64,000 nucleotides of DNA from Schistocerca nitens (lineage: Eukaryota > Arthropoda > Insecta > Orthoptera > Acrididae), in NCBI RefSeq assembly GCF_023898315.1, contig NC_064615.1:8380501-8444500 (forward strand), given 5' to 3'. Below are positions 19,111 to 31,400 of this stretch, piece by piece. The notes beneath the pieces are model-generated. The model was not told the origin of the DNA. It searched no databases and saw only the letters and a program-made list of their open reading frames with translations. The first letter of the stretch is position 1. The number at the start of each line of letters is the position of its first letter. The position numbers and the translations under genes are program-made.

Positions 19111-20785
19111 GACATTACATGTCTGTGCCTCTTTGTTTGCCTGATTGGTTCACATACTTAAGCTGTGGTAAAAATTGCTGTTTTGAAGAGCACGCTGCAG
19201 CGCGTAGTGTGAAGCAGTCGCCCTCCGCTTCTGGCGGTGGGGCCGCTGTGGCAATCGCAGCTTTCGTGTCTCCCTCTGGTGGGAAAGGAAAAAGGTTGCC
19301 TGTTCACGTGCATCTAAGTGGAGTTATGAGCTCGCCAGTCGGTCAGTCTGGGTCAGTCTCTCGTCCGCATTTGTTAGGCAGTTAGTGTCTGTCTGTCGTT
19401 CGTCGTGCTAGTATGTCTGTCGTTCGGATCAACCTTTAAGGCCGGCAAAATGAGAGTCTTTCCACTCCGCCAGTAAGAGAACTCAGCGAGTGGTCGGGGC
19501 TTAGTTCCTGCATCTGAGCCTGCGCGTCAGGTCACCAGTCTGCTCGAGTTTGCTCAGGCAATGGTCATTGGCGGTTGGATCGATCGGTTGATCGGTCGCG
19601 CTCTGAGACACAAGAGGAATTGTCCGTCTTGAGCGTCGGCGCCACGTGAGTCCAGTGGGCCGCGGCGTATAGCGAGGGGTAGTGACTTCACGGTCGACAC
19701 GAGAGCAACAGGAGTCAACCCACGACATCAGTCTGGCCGGTGCGAGCTGCGACGCCCTGAGACGGGAGATCGGCGCGCCTTCGTGCGTCCGTTGAAGCGG
19801 CTGCCAGCGGACGGTTCGGGAGAGCGTTGGGGGTGCTGCGCCAGGTCTTCTCGAGAAATCGCAGTTTATTAGAAGTTAAGTGATTTGTGATGTGTTGTTT
19901 GATTTACTCTTGTTAAATTCTGCTTGTTTTCTTGGGGAGGTCACCAGCCGTTTTGTTTTGGGGTCGTCCGACCATTCTTTGCCCACCCGCGGGAAGGTGG
20001 TTGTTTATAAATTGGGTGGTCCGTTCTTCCCTTGTGGAGTAGGGGTGGGTTAGAGCAACCTGCGGTTCGAGTTGTTCGGTAATCTCCCTGTCAATCTACC
20101 GTACGTTAGTAGCTGCCTCTGTCATGTTTGTCAGATTTGGCGTATTAACGAATTTATTGCTTGGAGTGTAACGGCCTAAAACCTGAAATATGTTTTGATC
20201 TTTGTAAACGTTGATATTATTGCCTATGATCTTGAGAGGCGGTATCTGTGACTGTAGAGCATCTTAACTATTGTTTGGCCAACCATGTAGAATTTTATAT
20301 AAGAGTGCATTTCATGGGCTTTTATTTAAATGATCATTTTAGTATATAAAGTAGCCACCCTTTCACCGTAAGACTTTTCTTAGAAGTTAAAATCAAGTTG
20401 CACCTTCGGTGGCAAGGTTAATATTTTAATTGTTAGTGGTTTGTACTATTTCCATTCCTCCTACGGGGGGTGCATAGTTTGTGTGCTTGTTTAAATTGTT
20501 AAAACTCTAAGTTTAAAGTTATCTGGTGTGTTGCAGATTTGCACCAGTGTAGTCTTTCAGAGGCTGTTGTGAGCGGCCGTAACTACGGCCGTATCGAAAG
20601 GGAGCGGCAAGGTTCTCTGCCCGAAAGCTCATACAATCAAAATTTGTTTCTTTCTGCCTCTGAATAAATTGTAACTTTGATATTTAGAGGGTGCTTTCTG
20701 ATTATAATTTTAAATCTGCTTCTTTAAAAAAAATACTTTTAGGCACTGTTAAAGTGAATAAAATTCCCATTTGTTAAATACCCTC
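19111..20785 (+). repeat. LTR-like or untranslated repeat segment (unclassified)
   Basis: No protein frame is seen. The first 750 bp are GC-moderate with CAGT-rich words, followed by AT-richer DNA. A TATA-like 'gtatataaag' is at about 20,343 and a polyadenylation-type 'gaataaatt' at about 20,663, near a short inverted repeat 'ggccgtaactacggcc' at 20,575-20,590. Layout and length would fit a long LTR of a BEL- or Gypsy-type element, but only one copy is present and the ends are not defined. Confidence 0.3.
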
Positions 20786-22110
20786 AGACTTCAAGAAGAA
20801 TATAATAATTCCAATCCCAAAGAAAGCAGGTGTTGAGAGATGTGAAAATTACCGAACTATCAGTTTAATAAGTGACAGCTGCAAAATACTAACACTAATT
20901 ATTTACAGACGAATGGAAAAACTGGTAGAAGCCGACCTCGGGGAAGATCAGTTTGGATTCCGTAGAAATGTTGGAACACGTGAGGCAATACTGACCTTAC
21001 GACTTATCTTAGAAGAAAGATTAAGGAAAGGCAAACCTATGTTTCTAGCATTTGTAGACTTAGAGAAAGCTTTTGACAATGTTGAATGGAATACTCTTTT
21101 TCAAATTCTAAAGGTGGCAGGGGTAAAATACAGGGAGCGAAAGGCTATTTACGATTTGTACAGACACCAGATGGCGGTTATAAGAGTCAAGGGGCATGAA
21201 AGGGAAGCAGTGGTTGGGAAGGGAGTGAGACAGGGTTGTAGCCTCAGCCCGATGTTATTCCATCTGTATATTGAGCAAGCAGTAAAGGAAACAAAAGAAA
21301 AATTCGGTATTAAAATCCAGGGAGAAGAAATAAAACTTTGAGGTTCCCCGATGACATTGCAATTCTGTCAGACACAGCAAAGGACTTGGAAGAGCAGTTG
21401 AATGGAATGGACAGTGTCTTGAAAGGAGGATATAAAATGAACATCAACAAAAGCAAAACAAGGATAACGGAATGTAGTCGAATTAAGTCGGGTGATGCTG
21501 AGGGAATTAGATTAGGAAATGAGACACTTAAAGTAGTAAAGGAGTTTTGCTATTTAGGGAGTAAAATAACTGATGATGGTCGAAGTAGAGAGGATATAAA
21601 ATGTAGACTGGCAATGGCAAGGAAAGCGTTTCTGAAGAAGAGAAATTTGTTAACATCGAGTATAGATTTAAGTGTCAGGAAGTCGTTTCTGAAAGTATTT
21701 GTATGGAGTGTAGCCATGTGTGGAAGTGAAACATGGACGATAAGTAGTTTGGACAAGAAGAGAATAGAAGCTTTCGAAATGTGGTGCTACAGATGAATGT
21801 TGAAGATTTGGTGGGTAGATCACGTAACTAATGAGGAGGTATTGAGTAGGACTGGGGAGAAGAGAAGTTTGTGACACAACTTGACTAGAAGAAGGGATCG
21901 GTTGGTAGGACATGTCCTGAGGCATCAAGGGATCACAAATTTAGCATTGGAGGGCAGCGTGGAGGGTAAAAATCGTAGAGGGAGACCAAGAGATGAATAC
22001 ACTAAGCAGATTCAGAAGGATCTAGGTTGAAGTAGGTACTGGGAGATGAACGAGCTTGCAGAGGATAGATTAGCATGGAGAGCTGCATCAAACAAGTCTC
22101 AGGACTGAAG
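20786..22110 (+). pseudogene. LINE reverse transcriptase, ORF2 C-terminal half (broken)
   Basis: Visible RT blocks: 'ENYRTISLISDSCKILTLII' (fingers), 'DQFGFRRNVGTREAI', motif A 'LAFVDLEKAFDNVEW', motif B 'GVRQGCSLSPMLF', and motif C 'FPDDIAIL', in which Pro replaces the usual Ala before the catalytic Asp-Asp. Then come 'EFCYLGSKITDDGRS' and 'SVAMCGSETWTI...EAFEMWCYR', typical of the C-terminal part. A single-base frameshift at about 21,336 separates 20,913-21,341 from 21,338-21,796. Further stops follow at 21,794, 21,871 and 22,027, after which readable remnants continue ('GHVLRHQGITN'). Confidence 0.9.
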
Positions 22111-22122
22111 ACCACAACAACA
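20786..22122 (+). mobile_element. 5'-truncated LINE (non-LTR retrotransposon), RT to 3' end
   Basis: Homology starts inside the reverse transcriptase and runs to the LINE 3' end 'gactgaagaccacaacaaca', the usual result of incomplete target-primed reverse transcription. A second, more decayed copy with the same 3' end lies at 27.2-28.1 kb. I assign it to an RTE-like or related endonuclease-type clade with limited certainty, since the endonuclease is missing. Confidence 0.88.
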
Positions 22123-22129
22123 GAAGGTA

Positions 22130-22960
22130 TTTGGTTATGATTTCATCAGTTACTCCCTGGCAACTATTTCCATGCTTACATAGTCTGATTAAATGTGTTA
22201 ATGTTCCTGATGAATCGCTAGTATATAAAATAAATTCTTAAGAATATTCTTTGAAAATAAATCACCGTTCAATACTGCTCCAGAAGCTGCTTGCCATTAA
22301 AATGACGCCCAAAATTCAATGGCGGCTTTAAAACTCACCTGGGAAGATTTAGTGTTCATTTTTCCCACGTACTATTCGAGAATGCAACGGTTGTGAAGTA
22401 ATCTGAAATTGCTTGTATGAACCCTCCGCCAAACAAATGTGAATTGTAGAATAATCGTGCAGAGGTAGATACAGAGTCTGTAGCAGAGCCAGGATGAGTA
22501 GAATGTATATCTCTGAGCACTGTGGCAGTCATTAGAACACTTATGACTCTTCACACCCAATTTGTTTGAACAATGCCTTGGGAGAACAGTCGCCTCTCCC
22601 AGAGGCTCTAGATAGGTCCTAACTGAAAGTTAATTAACGACGCGAATGGTCCTAGTTAAAACACTTGGACAGGCTCTGCATTTGCCTACAAAACAGGCCA
22701 CACAGGAAGCACGTATCGCTTGAGAATGAACTTCTGTTGGCTAGTGGCTAGTCCTTACTTCTCGCGCTGAAGGCAAGAAAAAATCTAGATTTTGGGGTAT
22801 ATATGATAGAATGAACTGAAAAATGAATGAAAAAGGCGAATATGCTTCTCTTTAAAAGACTCTGCGAGAAAAATGGACAACCGGTTGCCTCAGCCCTCAC
22901 TCCACATTCCTCACCAAATATTCTGGAATGTGGATGTATTCGTGCTGTTTCAACATACAT
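22130..22960. other. no recognised feature
   Basis: Mixed-composition DNA without recognisable coding sequence or known repeats. Confidence 0.35.
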
Positions 22961-22964
22961 TCTA

Positions 22965-23735
22965 CCTCAGTTCCTCCTCCTCACCATGGAGTGAAGCCTT
23001 CATACTCAGCATCTCGCTGTCACTGCCGCTGTCTGAATATATCTCTCTCCTGATGACTGCTTTCTCTACCACTGGCATTTTCTCCTTTCTGTCTCTCCAA
23101 TTTTCTCCTTTCTGTCTTCATTCGTTTCTCCCTCTCTGCCTTACCACTGTCTCCTTCTCTGCCATTCTCTCTGTCCCAGTGCCATTGTCTTTGTCCTATT
23201 CTCTTCTTTCCCTTTGCCACTATCTTTTTCTTTCTCACTTACAGTCTGTTGTGTTTCTCTACATCCAGCATTGCTTCATTGCCTCCTCTCCACACAGGTC
23301 CTTGGGGATGATTCTTTGGGGTTTTCGTCGCTAGAATGGGAAACTTTAACAGGTGAGTACATGGGATTGGGCAAAGTGGTAAAATTTTTTTGTTACTTTT
23401 GACCATTTTCTGGAGGGGGGGGGGTGGAGGAGGGGGAGGGGGACGGTTGGCAGACCACCCAAGCCTATGTGCAGCCTTCACTCATCTCTCTTTTTCATTT
23501 TCACTGTCTCATTCCTCCTTGGCTCCCACTGCTACCGTCTCCATCCATCTCCCCTTCTCTTTTACTGCCACTCTCATTGGTCATCACTGTCCACTTTCTC
23601 TCTCCCACCATCACTGTTACATTTCTCGCCCCCCGCCCCCTACCTCCCCACGGGCACTATCCCCTCTTTCTTCCATCGTCACCCTCTCTGCGTTATCGGT
23701 GCTCTCTTTCAGCACAAAAAGTTTGAATAAGTACT
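22965..23735. repeat. pyrimidine-rich low-complexity region with a poly-G tract
   Basis: The plus strand is strongly enriched in C and T (runs of ctctct, ttctcc, tccctc). A G-rich stretch sits in the middle (about 23,410-23,445, including a run of ten G). The overlapping open frames in all three plus frames are by-products of low complexity. Confidence 0.8.
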
Positions 23736-23739
23736 CACG

Positions 23740-25540
23740 CCAATTATTTTGGCGAGGAGGGCAGAATGAGGATCAAGGCAGGTATCTCTCCACTTTTCTG
23801 TTAGAGTGTTTGAAAAAGGGGGAAATTCAACTTTCCTGAGCTCCTACAGGTTCGATTTTCATCTGGTTCCCTTCTTTTCCCAATTACAGAGGGGTACACT
23901 TCTCATTTAAACGAATGCTGTTCTTCAGTAATGTTCTGACTGTTTATTTACATTCTTCGACACTTTTACGTCCTTTGAGACATGTAAGAAGCAAATAGGT
24001 ACACATAATATGAGATTAACACAAAATTGTTTCCCATCCAAGCCAAGTTCACTTAACACTACTTTACATAAAAATGCACGAACTTTTTTGGTTGCATCTA
24101 CAGTGACCAAAAAATGGCGAGGTTTGAATTGCAAGTACAAAAATTTCGTATAGCAAAATTATTTCTTGTAAGATGTTTAGGCTGTCAAGTGGCACCACCG
24201 AATAATTTCTTGGCGAAGACTGCGTGTACAGGGGCGAGTGGCCGTTATACAGGGACAGTGCGTCATAAGGATTTATTGATGAAAAAACGGCAACTAAGAC
24301 ATTGTTGGTGAAAAAAGGTGCCGTAAAACATTGTTTGATGACCTCAGAACCCTTGTGATGACCCCAGAACCCTTACCATGTGTTCAGTACATCAGTAAGA
24401 ACTATAATTGCTCCTCACACCTGATGTTTTGTGCATATTTTTATGTACATAAGTACAGTAACTGGAGCCTCTGGATCTTGGTAACAGAGAACGATATCGA
24501 AGTAAGTTTCAAGGTTCCCCAAGGACATCACCTGAAGAACATGTGGCAAACATTTCGATAAAGCGGCATGAATAGAAACTACAGAATAGGTCAACCTTAC
24601 AACTGACAATTTTGGTAACCAAAAATCATGGTTTTTCGGGGTTTCCTCAGATATCGCTCCTGAAAAGAGCCGCCTAAGGCCCATCCTAAACCACACCTAA
24701 TTCAAAAAATTCTGCCGATTTGCTCAATTGCACTTGGCTGTAGGAAGTGTGTATTGTTTAATTTTGACCCTGTCCTGTTGGAGAGCTACACTATGACCTT
24801 TCTTCTAAGAGGTATACGAATGATCACTAGACCAAGGGCTATTCCAAGCACTTGACCCCTTACCTCTGTGAGCACAGGAACTCTACATACGATCCCCTGA
24901 AAAATATCGTTTTCAAGCAGGGCTTTTTGGACCATATTATTACCATGCACTGTTGCGCACAGTATTTCGTTAAAGGTACACACATCCATGTCAACAGTTT
25001 CATGTATCAAGATACATCTAGATTGATGTTATCCATCTGACATTATTACTTTCCCCCAAACCCAGCTGTGAGTGAACTATCCAAGCCCAGCAGAAGTCTC
25101 TCACTGCCCTTCTTTGGAGAATGTACCATTCACTACCCTCTACTGCCTCTCTATCACTGCTACATACATATACGGTTTTATACCATATCTTTATGAGTGT
25201 TAACTGTTTTGTTTCTACCAATTTAACAATATGTTAACTTCGTATATGAAAAGACAGAGTATTTCTTAACAGCGAGGATAACAATAAAAAATTTTGTTCA
25301 TTACCAGTTTCATTTTTTTCTAATAATCCATCTTCAGTTATACATGGGGAAAATAGTACAGTTTTTTGATATATATTGAAACTCATATACATATGTTAAA
25401 AGTATTAAAATACATCAAGAACACTATAAATTTCTTAATTTTATCCATATTTTGGAGCTGCTAATGTGATTGTATTCAATATTTGGAAGTATGAATTAAG
25501 AGCCACCTTCAGTAACAAATCTTCGTGTTTTATGAAATAC
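23740..25540. other. no recognised feature
   Basis: AT-rich DNA. A small duplication 'gatgacc(t/c)cagaacccttgtga' is visible near 24,337-24,372; nothing else could be assigned. Confidence 0.35.
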
Positions 25541-25549
25541 TTGAGGCGA

Positions 25550-26215
25550 TTCGGACCCTGTGGGTCCATCATCAATTGTAAACCGTCTTAACACATGGTT
25601 TATTTTTGTTCTTGAAAGAAGTGAAATGCTTATTCCTGTCATGAAAAGGCTGAATGTTATTTTATGAATTTCTTAAGTCAGATGCGGAAAATATTTGCGA
25701 AACTGAGGAAAAATAAAAAGTGAAAACTTACCACACAATCCAAGAAAAGTGTTTTTAACTTTTAATACCATCGCCCAATGGTTTTCCACCCTGTTCACGT
25801 GTATCACTTCACTCAAGAGGCACATTGCATACTCATTTTTTAAAACGTTCACAGATGTCGTTAACATGATGTGATCAAAGATGAATTTATTTGTAGTGCC
25901 ATAGAGCCAATTATTAAACAATTGACATATGTAGGGAATAACTTTAGAATTGGACTTTAAAATTACTAGCATAACTGTGGTTAGTGAATGTGTTGTCCGT
26001 TTGAAACTGATACTGATATTATGGAGGTATATCTCCTGTTGGTCTAATAGATTTAGGGTTTTACCATGGGCTTCATTGTGCAGTACTACCAAATTGTTTT
26101 ATAGACTGTTGATGATTTCCAGCATATGCTGTGCAATACCTTCTATAAATCAAGAGCAAAATTAAATCATATGTTAAGACGATTTACATCTGATGAAGGA
26201 CCCACAGGGTCCGAA
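25550..26215. repeat. 66-bp inverted repeats with hammerhead-like motif (Penelope-like ends?)
   Basis: The arms 25,550-25,615 and 26,150-26,215 are imperfect inverted copies. The right arm reads ctgatga, one extra a, then ggaccc-aca-gggtcc, then gaaa: the order of a hammerhead ribozyme core (CUGAUGA, stem II, GAAA) with a perfect six-pair stem II. Short hammerhead motifs in terminal repeats are known from Penelope-like retroelements. The extra A and the uncertain stems I and III make activity doubtful. No RT or GIY-YIG frame is seen between the arms. Confidence 0.5.
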
Positions 26216-27215
26216 ATGCATCATGTTTTTAATAAAACTCGACAATTTGTGAATGAAGGAGTTTCTTAATTGATACTTCCAGTTTCTAATTTTTTGTGAG
26301 AAAAACAGCATCATGCCTATAGACAAAGAACCTCATATAAATCTGAGACTGAACTGAAGACCTTCTTCAAAGTATCTAATTTCTTATTTACTGACAGTGA
26401 GAAGTATTACTGTTTCATCTGAATCCCAAAGCTTTTAACCTAAGATCCCAATTAAAACGTCATAAACAGGACACTCCCTTAAGGGCAACTGTTAATACAG
26501 TTTACACACCAGGATGTAGATTAATGAAAAAACTTAATCAGATACTGCAGCATAATTGTATCTTTACAAAGAGAGAGAAAAATAGCTTTTTAGTTGATGA
26601 TTAATTACCTAAAAATTTCAGCTGTTATTCTTAAATGTTAACAGTCTATATACTTGTTGATGAAGTAACAGCCATTGTGAAAGATAACTTAATCAATCTC
26701 TAGAAACTTTTTATAGCAGTAATATTTGAATTTACAGTTTTTCTAGAGCCAACTTTAAACTATAATTACTTCTTCTTCAGTAAAAAAAAATAAAAAAAAT
26801 GCGCAGGTCTGTGAGCTAGCAATGGGTCCCAGCAAATGAGGAATAACATCTGATGTATTTCGTAACAACTTTGGAACACACAAAAAAAATCTGTTTCAGG
26901 AAATATAAGTGGATTACACATTCTTTATGTCTCATGGTGACAAAAATATGATATCTACTCCATCCTTGAGATGTTTAACAACAACACACAAGAAAACCCA
27001 GTTTGCATGTGAACATGAAAGGACAACACAATCAGTTTTCCTAATATAACAGTCTTCAGGCAAGATGAAACAATTGGAAATTTACAGGAAATCAACTAAC
27101 AAGTATGTCAGTTTGCAAAGCAGAATAATACAGAAAATAGAGGGAAATTGGAAGATAATAATCAGTAAAATTATATCCCAACTGTATGTGTCCCATATAA
27201 ATAAAGGGCATAAAT
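26216..27215. other. no recognised feature
   Basis: AT-rich DNA upstream of a LINE fragment; no motif identified. Confidence 0.35.
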
Positions 27216-27219
27216 TTGA

Positions 27220-28147
27220 AAGTATAAACTACACAAACCCGACTGCAGTTATAAGAATGGAAGGGTATGAAAGCGAATCAGTAATTGAGAAGGAAGTGAC
27301 CCAGGGTTGTAGCCTATCCCTACTATTATTCAGTCTGTACACTGGGAAAGCAGTAAAGGAATATAAAGAAAATTTTGAAAAGCGAGTTAAAGTTCAGGAC
27401 GAAGGAAAAAAAACATCGAGGTTTGTTGATGACATTGTACTTTTGTTTGAGATGGGAAAGATCTTGGAAGAGCAGTAGTTGAATGGATTGGATAAAATTT
27501 TGAAAAGAGATAAGATAAAAACCAAGAGAACTAAAACTATATGGAATGTAGTCGAATGAAACGAGGTGATGATGAGGGAATTAGATAATTGAATGAGATA
27601 CTAAAGGTAGTAGTAGTATTTGGGCAACACAGTAACTGATAATGTAAGAAGCAGAGTGGATATAAAATACAGACTGACGGTAGCAAAACATGCATTTGTG
27701 AAAAAAGGGTTCATTTTTATACCTAATATAAATTTATGTGTTAGGAAATCGTTTCTGAAGATTCTTGTCTGAACTGTTGTTTTATATAGCAGCAAAATAT
27801 GATAGATAAACAGATCCGACAAAAAGAGAACACTAGCTTCTGAAATGTTGTGGTACAGCAGAATGCTTAAGATTAGGAAGGTAGATCGAATACCTAATGG
27901 GGAGCTATAGAACTGAATCTAATTGAATTGATAAGAGACGTCCCGAAGCATCAAGGAATTATCAGTTGGTAGTGGAGGGAAGGGTGGAGGGTAAGAAGTG
28001 TAGAAGGAGGCCTAGTCATGAATACAGCGAGCTCTTCAAAAAGACATAAGTTGTAATGGTTACTCAGACATGATCAAACTTCCACAAAATAGAAACGTGG
28101 AAAGCTGCATCAAACCTTTCTCTGGACTGAAGATCACAACAACAAAC
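27220..28147 (+). mobile_element. second, decayed LINE copy (RT fragment to 3' end)
   Basis: The frame around 27,225-27,478 reads 'AVIRMEGYESESVIEKEVTQGCSLSLLLFSLYTGKAVKEYKENF' and 'SRFVDDIVLL' (motifs B and C of RT; the catalytic FxDD is kept). Stops and frameshifts follow, with remnants parallel to the 21.4-22.1 kb copy. It ends with 'ctgaagatcacaacaacaaac', the same 3' terminus. It begins later in RT than the other copy, so it was truncated more strongly. Divergence suggests an older insertion. Confidence 0.85.
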
Positions 28148-28149
28148 AA

Positions 28150-29345
28150 TGATCTTAAAGTACTACGTGAATAGCAGGAAAGCCAGTACATGGAACTTTT
28201 TCAAGAACTTGAGAGTTTTATACACAGGAAGTAGATTTGTCAGGAATATTAAAAGAAAAATTCAAATCGAACCCAAACGTGAGGCCAGAAAAATGTAAAA
28301 AGCAGTTATATAGTCCACACTAATTCGTAATTTTAACGGAATAATGTTTGTAAATAGATTAAGCCCATTATGTAATCTCGAAAGTTTGCCAAATTCGGCA
28401 AATCCAAAGTAGAAATTTTCAGCATTTTTAATAAAATTTATTAACTTCACGTTACTGTGCTATTGTGGAAGGCTAAGAGTCCATAATGTTAGTATATCGC
28501 CACAAATTTGAAGTAACTCTTGCCTTATGACCAAACTGTGTGTTAAAGCAAATATAGTAGAATTTTAACACTGAAAAATCACTTGGCGTTTGTTACCCCA
28601 GCATACAGCAATCATATTCACCCAATCAGACAGTTAGTATAAGCTCTACATATATGAACATAAAAATGTGTATAAATCGTTTCAGGTCTTCAAATAACGC
28701 TAATGTTCCTTCACCAGAGCCAGACTCAACATGACCTCCCTGCTACAGCGCTGTCTGCCAAACAGACAACATATGTGTACATCATAAATAAATTCAACCA
28801 TGCAAAAATACCATACTCCATGTGAAGATGATGGCATGATCATCGAGACACGTAGTGGCGCTAAAATAAAAATTAAAAGGACTGAAGCAGCATACCAACA
28901 ATTGTTTCTGTCTATACATTTGCAGTGCTTTACAAGCAGTTGATCGTGGAACATATACACTCTCACAATGTTGAGAGTGTACCCAGGGCCTCAGTACGCT
29001 TGATCCGTTATACATACCAAAATTATACATATGATATGTAGTAACAAAAGAAAGACTCGCCCTACGAGCTTTCTGTGCGCTGTAACAAAGTCATAGTTAA
29101 GATGTAAGAGTATTTTGAGGTAGAGACATAAAATCAGATCATGTACTCGTATTGGTAACTGTCAAGGTAAACCGGGTTACTATTTACAGGATACAGACCT
29201 TTACGGACAGTAAACTGGAGGTGAAAGTTTTCGAAGTCTGACTTCTGCAACAAGACAGTATAAGAGGTCTATTTCAACAGTGACTCACGCAGTATTTACA
29301 AAATAAATCTACAGGACATAATACAAATACAGAAAGGGAAAACGT
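28150..29345. other. no recognised feature
   Basis: AT-rich. A short hairpin, acactctca/tgagagtgt, is at about 28,959-28,982. No gene or repeat family identified. Confidence 0.35.
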
Positions 29346-31400
29346 AAAAGCACGTATGATCCAAGCGTCTACGGAGGCAATAGGGAAAAAAAGGGGTTTA
29401 GGAGGAGAAAAGGTGTCAAAATATGGAATGAAGATACAGAAAATGCATTTAAAGAAAAATAGGAGGCTTACCTTACAAATTTACAGCACAGTACAGAAGA
29501 AACGGAAGCGGAGTATGAAGAACAATGAAACTATGTTAAGATAATAGAGAAGCTCATTAGGAATCATGGGATCGAATGATATCAAACACTGAAAATAATC
29601 TACATGGTGGACAAGAGAGGGCTTATAAAATCCTGAAACAACAAACAGGAGAAAGATTCTACACGATTACAAGTAACAGACGTAGTACCTTGGATAAGAC
29701 ACCGTTAGGGATAAAGGTTTCTTGAAATTACTGTAACCAATCACCTTTTGTTCTGTTTTTCAATTCTGTTATCCCATTACCGGTTTAGATCTGCCTAGCG
29801 ATTCATCATCAGATGGTACATATTTATTTATTGTCTGTACCATCTAATGATGAATCGCTACCGGTAATGGGATAATAAAATTGAAGAACAAAACAAAAGG
29901 CGACTGGTTGCAGTAATTTCAAGAAACCTTTATTCATCACAGTCGCAGTGATTCTCATCCATAGTGAATGACAGTTTTACTGCCACGGGTTACGCTTAGA
30001 AAAAAAATTATAAAATTGAACTAAGAAAACAGACGACTACACTGAACACGATGATGAAATTTAAAAACGAGACACTATTACATTGGAGAAGATACAAGAG
30101 GCATTACAGTAAGTGGAAAACAGAAAAGCTGGAGGACCCATTAATATCAATGCAGAACATTCCAAATGTGGGGGGTTTATTGTTAGAACTGTATCTTTCG
30201 CATTTATTTAATGGTTGCTGCAAATTGTAGATGGTGCCCGACTCTTGGAGAGTGGAGGAAGAAATATCACTCTGTAAAAAAAGAATTAGAAATGCTTGTG
30301 AAAACTACAGAGCAATAAGTCTGTTGAACAGTGGATATAAATTAAAAGCAAGAGTAATTAACAACAGCCTCTTACTAGAGGAAGAAAATTATTTTAGAAA
30401 AGGATGATCTTATAGTCACAATATTACACTAGTACAGCTGATAACTGAAAGGAGACGAGAATATAATATGCGAACTCATATTGCATTTGCAGGATATCAG
30501 AAAGGCTTCGACAGAATCGATAGGTATATGCTGTGGAATATTATGGTAAGACGAGGTTATCTGAAACATTTAATACAGATGATAAGAAGTTTGTATTTAA
30601 GTGACGAAAGAAGTTAGCCCAGAAATAAAACCAATACCTAGAAACACACATTTAAATACTGTGCACCTTTGCTGGTGGTTAAACAATTTTACAAAAAACA
30701 AGAAAACAAAACGGAGGAAAATTTGCAATTTGCTCTGTATCGTTAGGATTCAATAGATAAAATGTATACCTTAAAAATATCGGAAAATAAAATCAAAGTT
30801 ACGGCTCTTAAAGGAAAACACAAAGTAAATTTAAAAACAATGCTAAACGGAAAATCGGTTGAACAGGTATCACACTTTTAACAATTAACTTATGACGTAG
30901 ATTATGGATACGATAATAACCTCTGCAGTAATGTAAATAAATTTCGAAATATATGTGGCACTATGAATAGAATATTACCCATTAAGACCAAGAAAGACAC
31001 GAAGACAAAACCCTACATGGTAATGGCAAAACGTATGCTCAGTACGGCAATGAGACCTCGACGGTAACTAAGAAAGGCCAAACAAGCATACAGTCATCTG
31101 AAATGTAATTTTTGAGGAAAGTAAAATGATACACTCTCAGGGATCAAACAAAGAACTCTAAAAATAAGGAAAGAATTACATATATTTTGCACGAAGGAAA
31201 GAATTGAAAACGAAGTAACGAAATGGAAGAAGCTTATTGAAAGTATGGGGAGAGAAGGAATAGTCAAACGCTTAATAAACTCTAGACCTTTAGGAAATAG
31301 AGATACAGGAACATCAAAGAAAAGGTAATTTCTGAGAAGACGAAACAGGTTGCAATGATTCTCCTTGATGTGAAGAAGAAGAAGAAGAAGTAGCACATAT
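29346..31400 (+). mobile_element. LINE relic (different copy/family), interrupted by a hairpin element
   Basis: Weak but ordered homology to a LINE ORF2: a linker segment at 29,356-29,700 ('STEAIGKKRGLGGEK', 'KILKQQTGERF'), then after the hairpin 'ITLEKIQEAL...VENRKAGGP' at about 30,080, 'ENYRAISLLNSGYKLKARVINN' at about 30,300, 'IAFAGYQKGFDRIDR' (motif A region) at about 30,485, 'KISENKIKVTALKGKH' at about 30,775, and the C-terminal 'FLRKVKWYTLRDQTKNSKIRKEL' at about 31,110 ending near 'RPLGNRDTG'. Many stops and shifts; no intact domain. Confidence 0.72.
29711..29933. repeat. 223-bp hairpin (inverted repeat) inside the LINE relic
   Basis: Left arm 29,711-29,820 and right arm 29,836-29,933 pair closely across a 15-bp loop; the outer words ataaaggtttcttgaaatta and their complement are exact. 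The right arm lacks about 12 bp near the centre. Read on the minus strand the left arm carries 'ctgatgatgaatcgc...aaaccggtaatggg', again similar in order to a hammerhead core (CUGAUGA ... AAAC in place of GAAAC). Likely a pair of Penelope-like terminal segments joined head to head. Confidence 0.85.

Noticed and set aside
22873..23839. Plus-strand frames of 100-153 codons in the pyrimidine-rich region
   Set aside because: Composition is Ser/Leu/Pro/Phe-only from low-complexity CT-rich DNA in all three frames.
25673..26092. 139-codon minus-strand frame between the inverted Penelope-like arms as an RT or endonuclease
   Set aside because: No RT, GIY-YIG or other motif could be read; the frame is AT-rich and may be chance.
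29711..29933. Hairpin as a microRNA precursor
   Set aside because: Arms of about 100 bp are too long and repeat-derived; hairpin siRNA would be the more plausible product, and expression is unknown.
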